This document shows positions 48,032 through 56,399 of a stretch of 64,000 nt of DNA, piece by piece. Source of the DNA: Halomonas citrativorans (GTDB taxonomy: Bacteria > Pseudomonadota > Gammaproteobacteria > Pseudomonadales > Halomonadaceae). The notes under the pieces were generated by a model, which saw only the letters and a program-made list of their open reading frames with translations, did no database searches and was not told the DNA's origin. Location: positions 1 to 64,000 of the forward strand of contig NZ_FUKM01000002.1 in the NCBI RefSeq assembly GCF_900163645.1, given 5' to 3'. The position numbers were made by a program, and so were the translations under genes. Each line of letters starts with the position of its first letter. The stretch's first letter is position 1.

Positions 48032-48438
48032 AGAGAGGTTCGGGGATAGCGGCGTGTGAGGATGCCTTTGAGCGCTTGATTGCTGGGGAACCAGTTGTAG
48101 CTGCTCATGTGGGTATCGATGATTCAAAGATAACTGCTGGTGTGGTTAGTGTTGAAGCAGGATTTGATAGGGGATACCTTAAGAAAGGCCGAGTGTCTCA
48201 TCGTCCTCTAATTGCTCGTATCGAGGCCAGAAGAGAAGAGCACGCTCAGTCTGAAGATTCTCTGCGTAACAGGCTTCGGAGGGCTGATGCGAAGGCTCAG
48301 GTGTCTCGATCGGAAGTTACTGACATTCAGAGAGTATTAGACAAAGTTTTAATTCAGAATCTTGTTTTGGTCGAGAGAATAAAAGAGCTGGAAGATGAGC
48401 TAAAACAATATCAACCAAAGCACTTTGAAGGGCATTAA
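48028..48438 (+). CDS. small HTH/coiled-coil protein of the module (TnpC-like)
   Basis: A 136-aa protein overlapping the third recombinase by ATGA. Residues 34-60 read ITAGVVSVEAGFDRGYLKKG, a helix-turn-helix-like pattern as in DUF6262/Tn554 TnpC proteins (ITxxAVAxEAGVSRxxLY). The C-terminal half is a long charged coiled coil (residues about 65-130, ending LVERIKELEDELKQ). Tn554 TnpC is similar in size (125 aa) and set-up and influences the transposition reaction. I infer an accessory DNA-binding or bridging role. It ends the co-transcribed unit; a 173-base AT-rich gap follows to the R-M operon, which is convergent. Confidence 0.7.
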   Translation: MKRGSGIAACEDAFERLIAGEPVVAAHVGIDDSKITAGVVSVEAGFDRGYLKKGRVSHRPLIARIEARREEHAQSEDSLRNRLRRADAKAQVSRSEVTDIQRVLDKVLIQNLVLVERIKELEDELKQYQPKHFEGH

Positions 48439-48611
48439 TTTTCTAGCCTATTTATAGTTTTTATTTATATTTGAATTCCTCTGTGGTCAGCCTTAACTTT
48501 ACAGCTAACAAAGTTTAAGTGTTGGTTGGAAACGAGCACTTAAAGTCATTTCAAATAGTCACCTGGCTCATTAAACTTTACCTCAGGACTGTACAAGCTA
48601 AATCACCGTCA

Positions 48612-49394
48612 TCAGCAAGATTTAGTTCTTGCTAAAATCACCTCCGCCTGCCCATCTAACTGCTCCTTCACCGAACGCCACTCCGGCATAAACCTATCCA
48701 GCAGCGCGTAGAAGCGCGGGCTGTGGTTGTGTTCTACCAAGTGGCAAAGCTCATGAAGCAGCACGTAGTCGATGGCACGCGAGTTGGCTTTGATCAAATG
48801 CGGATTTAGTAGCACTGCGCCTTCGGGCGAGCAGCTGCCCCATTGGGTTTGCATTTCGATCATGCGCCAATCGGGAGTCGTTTTTGCCCATGGCAACGCC
48901 TCAATCATCATATTCAGGCGGCGCTGAAACACATCCACCGCTCTGTCGCGGTACCACTGGCGTACTGCCTTTTGTATACGCTCAGTGCTCAGGGCTTTAC
49001 CTTGTACCCGCAGCTGGCCGCCTATGAGCTTACAGGTGACTTTCCGCTGGCTTGGGTCATCGATTACCTTGAGTACGTACCTGCGCCCTAGATAGAGCAT
49101 GCTTTCGCCGCTTACCCACGCTCTTGGTTGCACGTAGCGGTTGCGTTCTTCAATGTCCTCCAGATGCTTGAGTATCCATCTCGCCCGGCGCTGCACCGCT
49201 GCTTTTATTTCGGGCAGCTGTGCCGATTCGGGCGCGTCTACCTGCACCATGCCGTTGGGGTGAACATGCACCCGTATCGTGGCTTTTTTATGTTCGGGCA
49301 GATAGCACAGGTGGTAGCTGAATGTTCGCTCACCGTATCGCGTTTGATACACGTGTGGTTGTTCGTCCTGGGGGGCATCCACAGCGGTCATCAC
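48612..49394 (-). CDS. YgjP-like zinc metallopeptidase of the type I R-M operon
   Basis: A 260-aa protein of the YgjP/DUF45 (SprT-like, WLM-related) metallopeptidase family. The zinc-binding HExxH is in YVLLHELCHLVEHNHSPRFY, with a third ligand likely in the later His; MQTQWGSCSPEGAVLLNPHL is a further family stretch. Start: GTG at 49394 overlaps the hsdR stop, or the ATG at 49391. Such genes often follow hsdR in type I loci; their role there is unknown. It is the last gene of the operon. Confidence 0.85.
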   Translation of the reverse strand: MMTAVDAPQDEQPHVYQTRYGERTFSYHLCYLPEHKKATIRVHVHPNGMVQVDAPESAQLPEIKAAVQRRARWILKHLEDIEERNRYVQPRAWVSGESMLYLGRRYVLKVIDDPSQRKVTCKLIGGQLRVQGKALSTERIQKAVRQWYRDRAVDVFQRRLNMMIEALPWAKTTPDWRMIEMQTQWGSCSPEGAVLLNPHLIKANSRAIDYVLLHELCHLVEHNHSPRFYALLDRFMPEWRSVKEQLDGQAEVILARTKSC

Positions 49395-52300
49395 TTTGCT
49401 ACTCCGTTACGCAGAATCTGAACCACTTCATCCAGGATCGCTTTGGCTTTATTCAAGCCTACCAGTGAGAACAGCTGTGGGAGCAAATGTTTCCGTACAT
49501 CCTGCTCAATGCCCACGGGGTTCAGTGAGTTTTCTGCCACGGCGCGATTAACCACCGTGTCGATCTCAAAGGCTTCTTCGATCAATTCCTCGCCTTTGTC
49601 TTTTTCCAACACAGCGAAGTCATCACCTAGCACTAGCTTAAACGTGCCGTAGTAGGCCTGGGCATGCTTGTTTCCGCTAAATGCCTCTAGCGGTAGGTCA
49701 GGCACTTCTCGCTCTTCAACCTTAGCTTCCAGGTCGCTGAACAGCTTGAACTGCGCCTTATAGTCGAACATGGATTCGGCTTTTTCGATGGCTTCCTTCA
49801 GCAGCGCTGAGAACACTTTCTTGGCGTAGGGGTCGTCGCCTAGCTTCTCCTCGATGGTCTTCTTGGTACGCGTCTTGATCTTGTCGGTTTCGTTTTTGGT
49901 CTTCTCGTCGCTCCAGTTATCCGGGTTGCTCTCTACGGGGTCGATAAGCACGGGCTCATCGCCGGGGGCAACATGGACACCGGTGACATAACGATCAATC
50001 AGGTCTCGAATCTGCCCTTCATAGGCGGAGTAATCGACGGTTTCCTGGGCATCCATCCGCACGGTCTTACGCAGGTCTGAAAACCACTTCAAGTCGGATT
50101 TGTACCGACGGATATCCGCCTCGGTGAACGCCTTGTCATCAAAGAAGCTTTGTGTGGACAGCGCCGTTTTCAAACACATCCCGAAGTGAGTGACAGCCTC
50201 ATAGAAATCCTCCCGCAGTGCCTGACGAACATCCACCTCGACACCGTCCTCATCGGCTTCATAGTGAGGCATGAACACCTGACGATAGGGTTCAGGGTCT
50301 AGGCGGTTATCAATATGCCCGAAGAAGCTTAGAAGCCGGTCGTGCAACCTTGGCAGCTTCTTGTACTCGGTGTCGACGTTGGCATACAGACCTTCAATAT
50401 CCTCAATGGCAAAGCCCCCCTGAGTCTGTTCCTCAAAGTTCTGGTAATCCTTAATGGCGGTATCCAACTCTCTGAGGATGCCTCGGTAATCAATCAGGTA
50501 ACCAAAGGGCTTCTGAGGATGCAGCCGGTTGACGCGAGCAATGGCCTGGATCAGGTTGTGGCCTTTCAGCTGCTTGTCGATGTAGAGAACGGTGTTACGA
50601 GGCTCATCAAAGCCTGTCAGGAGCTTATCAACAACGATCAGGATATCCGGTGGGCCATCGGTGCCGAAGTCCTCTATCGTGGCTTTCTCGTAGTCCTGGG
50701 GGTCGCCCGTAACGTTCTGCTTCCACCACGCTTGCACTAACGGCAGGTTGGTTTCATCCACATCGGTATGGCCTTCGCGGGTATCCGGCGGAGAAATCAC
50801 AATGGCACTGGTCACCATACCTGCGCTATCGAGTTCCTGTTTATAGCGAATCGCGCTGAGCTTACTGTCCGTGGCCAATTGACCTTTGAGTTCCAGCCCC
50901 GCCTTTTTGAAGTTTTCGCTGAAATGCACGCTGATATCAAACGCGTTGAGCTTGATGCGATCCTGCGCGGTATAAATCTGGCCTTGCTTGGCGTACTTGC
51001 GTTTGAGATCGGCTTTCTGGTCGTCTGACAGTGCGGCGGTCACCTTATCAAACCAGCTATCAACCGCCTTTTGGTTCACATCGAGCAGCGGCTTTCTCTC
51101 TTCGTACAGCAGCGGCGTAATGGTGCCGTCTTCCACCGCCCGCTTCATGGTGTAGGCGTGAATGATGGCCCCGAACTTCTCGGCGGTTTCGCTTTTCTCG
51201 TTTTTCAGTAGCGGCGTGCCGGTAAAGGCAATGAATGAGGCATTGGGCAGGGCTTGCCGCATCCGTTGGTGGTTTTCACCCCCCTGGCTGCGGTGGCCTT
51301 CATCCACAATGACGATGATGTTTTCCGAGGGGTTATAGCATTCTGGCTGCTTAGCAGCGGAGGCGAATTTGTTAATGATGGTGAACATAATCCGCTCATT
51401 GCCTTGGCCTATACGCTTGGCCAGCTCCTTGCCAGAACGCGTTTTGGCAAGGGAGTCACCGCTTTTCTTACCGGCGATATCACTGCCAAAAGCTCCACCG
51501 GTTAGGAAGGTCTTGGAGAGCTGCTTCTCAAGATCTACCCGATCCGTGACGACGATGACTCGGCAATTCTTTAGCGCGTCACTAAGCAGTAGTGCACGAC
51601 ATAGGTAGACCATGGTGAAGGATTTGCCGGAGCCGGTGGTGTGCCACAGCACGCCGCCCCGGCGCTCACCGCTGGCCTTAAAGCCGGAGATGCGTTCCAG
51701 CAATGCCTTGATGCCGAACGCCTGGGGGTAACGGGCCGCAATCTTGCCTACTTTGCGGTCGAACAGGATGAATAATCGTAGAAACTCCAGAAACCGGTGC
51801 CTATCCAGCAAACCTACTAAAAGCCGATCTTGTTCGGTCGGCGTGACGTGTTTTGACCATAGCTGTTCAAAGTAAGCCCGAATCTTCAGGGGCTTGCCCT
51901 GGAACAGCGCGTCCTTAACCGATGAAGACAAGGGCTGGTTCTTGATGCCCTGAACGTATTGATCGTCGAACGCTTCATCTTGCCACGTCGACCAGAACTT
52001 AGCCGGGGTGTGGGTCGTACCGTATCGGCCATCGTTACTGCTGATGGCGAGCAGCAACTGGGCGAACGCGTACAGGTAAGGGATTTCATCGTTTTTCTGG
52101 TTGCGGAGGTTCTGGCTGATGCCTTCCTCCACCATGTTCTTGTTGGGGTTGCCGGAGGCGGCTCGTTTTGCCTCTATCACCGCCAAAGGAATACCGTTAA
52201 CGAACGCCACCACATCGGGCCTGCGGGTGTGAGTACCCTGTGTGGAAAGCACCTCCATCTCTTCGGTGACGTGGAATTCGTTGTTATCCAGGTGCTCCCA

Positions 52301-52669
52301 ATCGATCAAGTGAACCGTTGGCTGGGCTTTCTTGCCGCCCACGAACTCGGTCACGGTAATGCCCAGCGTCAACATGTCGTACACGGACTGGTTGGCGTCC
52401 ATCAACCCTTGAGCCATGGAGGGCGTCGTGATCTCTCTGATAACTTGATCAATCGCCTGGTCAGACAGAGGGTATGATTCGCCCTTAAACTCGAATCGGC
52501 GCTGGCGTAATACACGCTCTAACACCGGCTTCATCACCACATCCCGCTGGCTGGCCCGAAGCGCCTGACACTCGGTGGCGGGCAGAAACATCCAGCCCAG
52601 GTTGATCAATGTGGCCAGGGCGGGAATGTGGCTAGCATGCTGCTCGTTCCCTTGAGGAGTGGTGTTCAT
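49391..52669 (-). CDS. hsdR: type I restriction enzyme R subunit
   Basis: A 1092-aa motor and nuclease subunit that translocates DNA and cuts it when the site is unmethylated. The N-terminal PD-(D/E)xK nuclease is seen in RPDVVAFVNGIPLAVIEAKR. The SF2 helicase has Walker A in GVLWHTTGSGKSFTMVYLC, the DEAH-like box IVDEGHRSQGGENHQRM, motif III AFTGTPLL and late motif LIQAIARVNRLHPQKPFGYL. A C-terminal helical part contacts the methylase core. Its ATG overlaps the hsdS stop (ATGA). There is no visible frameshift or repeat that would suggest phase variation. Confidence 0.95.
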   Translation of the reverse strand: MNTTPQGNEQHASHIPALATLINLGWMFLPATECQALRASQRDVVMKPVLERVLRQRRFEFKGESYPLSDQAIDQVIREITTPSMAQGLMDANQSVYDMLTLGITVTEFVGGKKAQPTVHLIDWEHLDNNEFHVTEEMEVLSTQGTHTRRPDVVAFVNGIPLAVIEAKRAASGNPNKNMVEEGISQNLRNQKNDEIPYLYAFAQLLLAISSNDGRYGTTHTPAKFWSTWQDEAFDDQYVQGIKNQPLSSSVKDALFQGKPLKIRAYFEQLWSKHVTPTEQDRLLVGLLDRHRFLEFLRLFILFDRKVGKIAARYPQAFGIKALLERISGFKASGERRGGVLWHTTGSGKSFTMVYLCRALLLSDALKNCRVIVVTDRVDLEKQLSKTFLTGGAFGSDIAGKKSGDSLAKTRSGKELAKRIGQGNERIMFTIINKFASAAKQPECYNPSENIIVIVDEGHRSQGGENHQRMRQALPNASFIAFTGTPLLKNEKSETAEKFGAIIHAYTMKRAVEDGTITPLLYEERKPLLDVNQKAVDSWFDKVTAALSDDQKADLKRKYAKQGQIYTAQDRIKLNAFDISVHFSENFKKAGLELKGQLATDSKLSAIRYKQELDSAGMVTSAIVISPPDTREGHTDVDETNLPLVQAWWKQNVTGDPQDYEKATIEDFGTDGPPDILIVVDKLLTGFDEPRNTVLYIDKQLKGHNLIQAIARVNRLHPQKPFGYLIDYRGILRELDTAIKDYQNFEEQTQGGFAIEDIEGLYANVDTEYKKLPRLHDRLLSFFGHIDNRLDPEPYRQVFMPHYEADEDGVEVDVRQALREDFYEAVTHFGMCLKTALSTQSFFDDKAFTEADIRRYKSDLKWFSDLRKTVRMDAQETVDYSAYEGQIRDLIDRYVTGVHVAPGDEPVLIDPVESNPDNWSDEKTKNETDKIKTRTKKTIEEKLGDDPYAKKVFSALLKEAIEKAESMFDYKAQFKLFSDLEAKVEEREVPDLPLEAFSGNKHAQAYYGTFKLVLGDDFAVLEKDKGEELIEEAFEIDTVVNRAVAENSLNPVGIEQDVRKHLLPQLFSLVGLNKAKAILDEVVQILRNGVAK

Positions 52670-53889
52670 GCAGCCTCCGTGTCCACTTTCCCCCGGCGCT
52701 TACCGGTCAAGAGTTGCTGCATTAGGGCTTTCTTTTCTTCTTTCAACAAAATAAGCCTTTGTGCAATAGCCTCAATTTCCTGATCCGCTATCGTCATAAC
52801 ATCCGAAATAGCTTCTTGCTCGTTGGCGTCTCTCGGAATAGGGAGCCTGAGTTTTTTAGAACCCTTTACATCGAGGTGAAGCACTGTAGAGCCGCTCGCA
52901 CGTGAACGCATAAAGTTTCTTGCCGTTGAGCGTTTGAGTGCAAAATATAGAAACTTAGGAGCTACACTTGGCTTAACCAACAATTTCACCATATCCATTG
53001 ATATGGCTACTTGCGGAAGCCTAAGATTTGGTACAAGAAGAGGAGCACCAACTATTTCGGCTCCTCTTGTAATGTCTGTTACAGCAAAGACAATATCTCC
53101 TTCCTTAACCAAAAACTTGTCCTCGATTTCGGTCGTGAGATATTTGAGGCCTCCTTTGCTGTACCCCCCACCTCGGAGCAGTGATTTTAGGGTCAGGAAT
53201 CCAGTGCTGGTTGGTATTTCTGAATATTCGTCAGATTTATAGGTGTAGCCCTTAACATAATCTGCAAGCTCGGATAGGGGGACTTCTTCCCACTCCCCCT
53301 CAAACCCCGGCAACCGCTTCTTCCCTGTCATCAACTGCTGCATCAATCCTTTCTTCCGCTGCTGACTGTTCTCAAGCAGGCGCTCGGTGGCGGTGATAGC
53401 CTGATCCCAGGTGGAGAGGATCTGGGCGATCTTTTTTTGTTCGGGAAGGGGAGGCAAAGGAACGGGAATGCTCTCACAGTTTGCTTTGTTCAGATATGGA
53501 ATAGTAGTTTTGGATGCCACTGACTCCATGTAATACTTCTGAGCGCTAAGTGCGTATGCGAGGTATTCATTCTGAACTGAATCAGAACATACGAACGCAT
53601 GGAGTTGTTGATTGAGAACAACATCTTCTGTAGAAATCGCAACAAGCCCAAGTTCACCAACAGCTGCCATAATGACTGCGCCGCTTGGGACAATTTTGCC
53701 ACCACACTCGGCTAAAGCTGATTTGGTTACATAGTTTTTCTGTAGATACGATGGAATATATCGACCAGAAATTTCTGGTGTTGTGACCCATGGAATGTCG
53801 CCATCAAAAGATTTGGGCTTATTTCTGCCAGGTACAATAGACTGGCAAATCGTCCCGACAGGCGCTTTTTTCCAACCCTCAGGCACCAT
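52666..53889 (-). CDS. hsdS: type I restriction-modification specificity subunit S
   Basis: A 407-aa specificity subunit with two target recognition domains (about 1-150 and 195-350), each followed by a conserved helical spacer (LPPLPEQKKIAQILSTWDQA; QQRKKGLMQQLMTGKKRLPG, then DVMTIADQEIEAIAQRLILL and ALMQQLLTGKRR). The repeated LMQQLLTGKRR-type ends mark the spacer helices that set the gap in a bipartite site. The start overlaps the hsdM stop by 11 bases. The recognised sequence cannot be deduced. Confidence 0.93.
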   Translation of the reverse strand: MVPEGWKKAPVGTICQSIVPGRNKPKSFDGDIPWVTTPEISGRYIPSYLQKNYVTKSALAECGGKIVPSGAVIMAAVGELGLVAISTEDVVLNQQLHAFVCSDSVQNEYLAYALSAQKYYMESVASKTTIPYLNKANCESIPVPLPPLPEQKKIAQILSTWDQAITATERLLENSQQRKKGLMQQLMTGKKRLPGFEGEWEEVPLSELADYVKGYTYKSDEYSEIPTSTGFLTLKSLLRGGGYSKGGLKYLTTEIEDKFLVKEGDIVFAVTDITRGAEIVGAPLLVPNLRLPQVAISMDMVKLLVKPSVAPKFLYFALKRSTARNFMRSRASGSTVLHLDVKGSKKLRLPIPRDANEQEAISDVMTIADQEIEAIAQRLILLKEEKKALMQQLLTGKRRGKVDTEAA

Positions 53890-55396
53890 AACCCAACTCC
53901 TTCAAATAACCATCCATCTGCTCGTTCAGCTTCTCAATCTCGGCTTCAATGTCCTTTCGCTCCGCTTGCACGGCCATCAGGTCGATTTCGTCCTCTTCCT
54001 CGAAGGTGTCCACATAGCGGGGGATGTTGAGATTGAAGTCGTTTTCCTGAATTTCCTCCATGCTGGCCACGTAGGAATATTTGTCTCGGGTGTCGCGCTG
54101 TTTGTAGGTGTCAACCACCTTGGCGATGTTGTCGTCGGAGAGCTGGTTCTGGTTCTTGCCGGCCTTGAACTCGCGGCTGGCGTCGATGAACAGCACGTTG
54201 TTGTCGGTCTTGTCCTTGCGAAACACCAGAACCGCTGCCGGAATACCGGTGCCGTAGAACAACTTCTCGGGCAGGCCGATGACGGCATCTAGCAGGTTTT
54301 CTTCAATCAGCTTCTGGCGAATTCTGCCTTCGCTAGAGCCACGGAACAGAACGCCGTGGGGTACGACCACCGCCATTCGGCCGGTCTTTGGTTTCATCGT
54401 CTCGATCATGTGCAAGATGAAGGCGTAATCACCCTTGGTCTTGGGCGGCAAGCCACGACGGAAACGGGCATAGGGATCGCTCTCGGCGCCCTCAACACCC
54501 CACTTTTCCAACGAAAACGGCGGATTGGCCACCACGATATCGAAGTGCTTCAGGCCACCGTTTTCATCCAGCAGCTTGGGGTTGCGGATGGTATCGCCCC
54601 ATTCCAGCTTATGGTTATCGATGCCGTGCAGAAACATGTTCATCTTCGCCAGGGCCCAGGTGCTGCCAATGGCTTCCTGACCGAACAGTGCAAAATTCTT
54701 GGAGCCATCGTCCCCTTTGCGGATCTGATTAGCGCACTTCAACAATAGCGAGGCGGAACCACAGGCCGGATCGCAAATCTCATCGCCTTTCTTCGGCTCG
54801 ACGATTTCAGCCATCAGCTCGGAGACTTCTGGCGGGGTGTAGAACTCACCAGCCTTCTTGCCGGAGGTGGCTGCGAAGTTTTTGATCAGGTATTCGTAGG
54901 CATTGCCGATCACATCCAGCTTACCAATACGGCTCGGGCTCAGATTGAGCTCCGGGCGGGCAAAGTCTTCCAAGATGTGGCGCAGAAGCTCGTTTTTCTG
55001 CTTCTCATCGCCCAACTTATTGGAGTTGAAGCTGATGTCTTGGAACACATCGGCTAGCTTAACGATGTTGGCCTCTTCAATAGCGTGCAGAGCCTTGTCG
55101 ATACGCTCGCCGTTGCCTGGTTCATGCCGCTGGTCATGCAGGGCGTAGAAGCCGGAATTCTTAGGCAGCACGAAGCGCTCATTTTTCATCAGCTCTTCGA
55201 TTAGTTCCGGGGTATCGCCGTATTCGGCCACGTAGTTGTTGTAGTGATCCTGATACACGTCTGATAGGTACTTCACGAACAGCATGGTCAGTACGTAATC
55301 TTTGTAGATACTGGGGTCTACCGTGCCCCGGAAGGTGTCGCAGGCATTCCAGACCGCCTTGTTGATCTGTTCCTGCTTAACGGAATCATTATTCAT
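53879..55396 (-). CDS. hsdM: type I restriction-modification methylase subunit M
   Basis: A 505-aa N6-adenine methyltransferase. The start at 55396 (MNNDSVKQEQINKAVWNACD) follows the preceding S-like gene stop by one base; an in-frame codon at 55450 would overlap that gene. Motifs: GEFYTPPEVSELMAEIV, SAM motif I ICDPACGSASLLLKCANQ, and catalytic motif IV IVVANPPFSLEKWG; VVPHGVLFRGSSEGRIRQKL is also typical. The C-terminal coiled tail (VQAERKDIEAEIEKLNEQMD) contacts the S subunit. Confidence 0.94.
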   Translation of the reverse strand: MNNDSVKQEQINKAVWNACDTFRGTVDPSIYKDYVLTMLFVKYLSDVYQDHYNNYVAEYGDTPELIEELMKNERFVLPKNSGFYALHDQRHEPGNGERIDKALHAIEEANIVKLADVFQDISFNSNKLGDEKQKNELLRHILEDFARPELNLSPSRIGKLDVIGNAYEYLIKNFAATSGKKAGEFYTPPEVSELMAEIVEPKKGDEICDPACGSASLLLKCANQIRKGDDGSKNFALFGQEAIGSTWALAKMNMFLHGIDNHKLEWGDTIRNPKLLDENGGLKHFDIVVANPPFSLEKWGVEGAESDPYARFRRGLPPKTKGDYAFILHMIETMKPKTGRMAVVVPHGVLFRGSSEGRIRQKLIEENLLDAVIGLPEKLFYGTGIPAAVLVFRKDKTDNNVLFIDASREFKAGKNQNQLSDDNIAKVVDTYKQRDTRDKYSYVASMEEIQENDFNLNIPRYVDTFEEEDEIDLMAVQAERKDIEAEIEKLNEQMDGYLKELGYGA

Positions 55397-55397
55397 A

Positions 55398-56033
55398 TCA
55401 TTTCCCAGTCGTCGTATCAGGACGAAGTAGTTGATAGCCAGCTGCATCAATCATGCGCTGGCGATTTTCGATTAACTGGTTAAAAAGCTGTTGTTCGCGG
55501 GTGGCGGCATCGGCCAGTTTGACCATCAGCGCCTGCTGCTGAATAGGCGGCACCACAATAGGCAGGTTGCCTAGCTGTGACTTGGTGATGCTGGGAGCCG
55601 CCGAACCCTGCGAGCACATGGCGAAATAGCGCTGGGCATCAAGATGGTTGAGCTGCCAGGCTAGAAACTCGGGCATCAGGTTGAATGCATCCGGGATTAG
55701 CCGAATGTGGTAGAAATTTGGCGTGCAGACGGTATTGTGTGGAAGCTCCCGAACCACTGTCGCATCGTTGCGCGTGCCCTTAGCCATAAACAGGAGGTCG
55801 CCAGAACGGAGATATTCTGGGCGTTTCCGGCCCGGCAACGTCACCCGATCTAGCGTTTTACCTTGTTGGTCATGAAGGGTTTCACCCACGATAATGTGGC
55901 GGTACTGCACAACAAAAGCATCGCCTTGGCTGTCCAGCTCTAGCTTTCCACGAAAGGGATAGCCAGGCTGAATAGCGGCAATACTCTTTAGCAAACACGT
56001 TTGTTTGGGCTGATGATTCATGTGCAGTGACAA
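55398..56033 (-). CDS. half-size specificity (S-like) subunit with one target recognition domain
   Basis: A 211-aa S-subunit-like protein with a single recognition domain and a single spacer helix. Residues 1-150 follow the TRD pattern (PEYLRSGDLLFMAKGTRNDA, ITKSQLGNLPIVVPPIQQQA), then LMVKLADAATREQQLFNQLI as the conserved helix. It is the first gene of the operon, one base ahead of hsdM, while a full-size hsdS follows hsdM. Engineered and natural half-S proteins can dimerise and give a palindromic specificity, so the operon might encode two specificities sharing M and R. It could also be a non-functional relic. Confidence 0.75.
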   Translation of the reverse strand: MSLHMNHQPKQTCLLKSIAAIQPGYPFRGKLELDSQGDAFVVQYRHIIVGETLHDQQGKTLDRVTLPGRKRPEYLRSGDLLFMAKGTRNDATVVRELPHNTVCTPNFYHIRLIPDAFNLMPEFLAWQLNHLDAQRYFAMCSQGSAAPSITKSQLGNLPIVVPPIQQQALMVKLADAATREQQLFNQLIENRQRMIDAAGYQLLRPDTTTGK

Positions 56034-56128
56034 TGTGGTGATTAGGTTGACTTAACTCTAATCATATTTGCATCATGTGGCAAGATGCATTTTTGGAAAT
56101 AATAGCCATATCTCTTGAGGAGGCCGTG

Positions 56129-56347
56129 ATGTCAGGTGAAGAGCAAAAACCAGAGGAGCACCCACAGCTTAACCCGCTGCAAAAGCTCAATGGCTCAGTG
56201 CAACGCTACGATCAGCCGTTTGAACCGGTTGGTGCGCAGGACTGGGAAGCGGTGCTGCTTGATGGGCTAACGCCCGAGACCGCCCATGCTGATGAGCTTG
56301 CGATACCGAGCTTAAAGGAGCTTGGGGAAGATAAAAGCGAGCGGTAA
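56129..56347 (+). CDS. small acidic protein, unknown function
   Basis: A 72-aa acidic protein. A strong GAGGAGG at 56117-56123 sets the start at 56129 (MSGEEQKPEEHPQLNPLQKL); a longer in-frame codon at 56075 lacks such a site. It continues with GSVQRYDQPFEPVGAQDWEA and ends KELGEDKSER. I do not recognise a family. It is divergent from the type I operon by about 95 bases and lies just left of the IS1595 element, with no partner gene to suggest a toxin-antitoxin pair. Confidence 0.55.
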   Translation: MSGEEQKPEEHPQLNPLQKLNGSVQRYDQPFEPVGAQDWEAVLLDGLTPETAHADELAIPSLKELGEDKSER

Positions 56348-56399
56348 ACCCTCCTAATAGCATGTTGATGCGGAGCCTCTCGGTATACTATATATAATC

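Larger units (their letters stand above)
42500..48600 (+). mobile_element. four-gene tyrosine-recombinase module (Tn554/GMT-like)
   Basis: A compact AT-rich block of foreign DNA, visibly different in base composition and codon use from both flanks, holding four genes joined by 4-base overlaps (TTGA, ATGA, ATGA). Three encode long, mutually dissimilar tyrosine-recombinase-like proteins and one a small HTH/coiled-coil protein. The left edge cuts a GMC oxidoreductase gene at about 42493. The right edge is not seen; the type I R-M operon and the IS1595 remnant up to about 57.4 kb may be cargo. The limits given cover the recombinase genes and flanking AT-rich DNA only. Confidence 0.75.

Noticed and set aside
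42500..48438. Reading the recombinase block as a prophage
   Set aside because: No structural, replication or lysis genes occur; three recombinases in one operon do not fit a phage.
56075..56347. Small acidic protein as the antitoxin of a toxin-antitoxin pair
   Set aside because: There is no neighbouring toxin-sized gene on the same strand and no DNA-binding motif.
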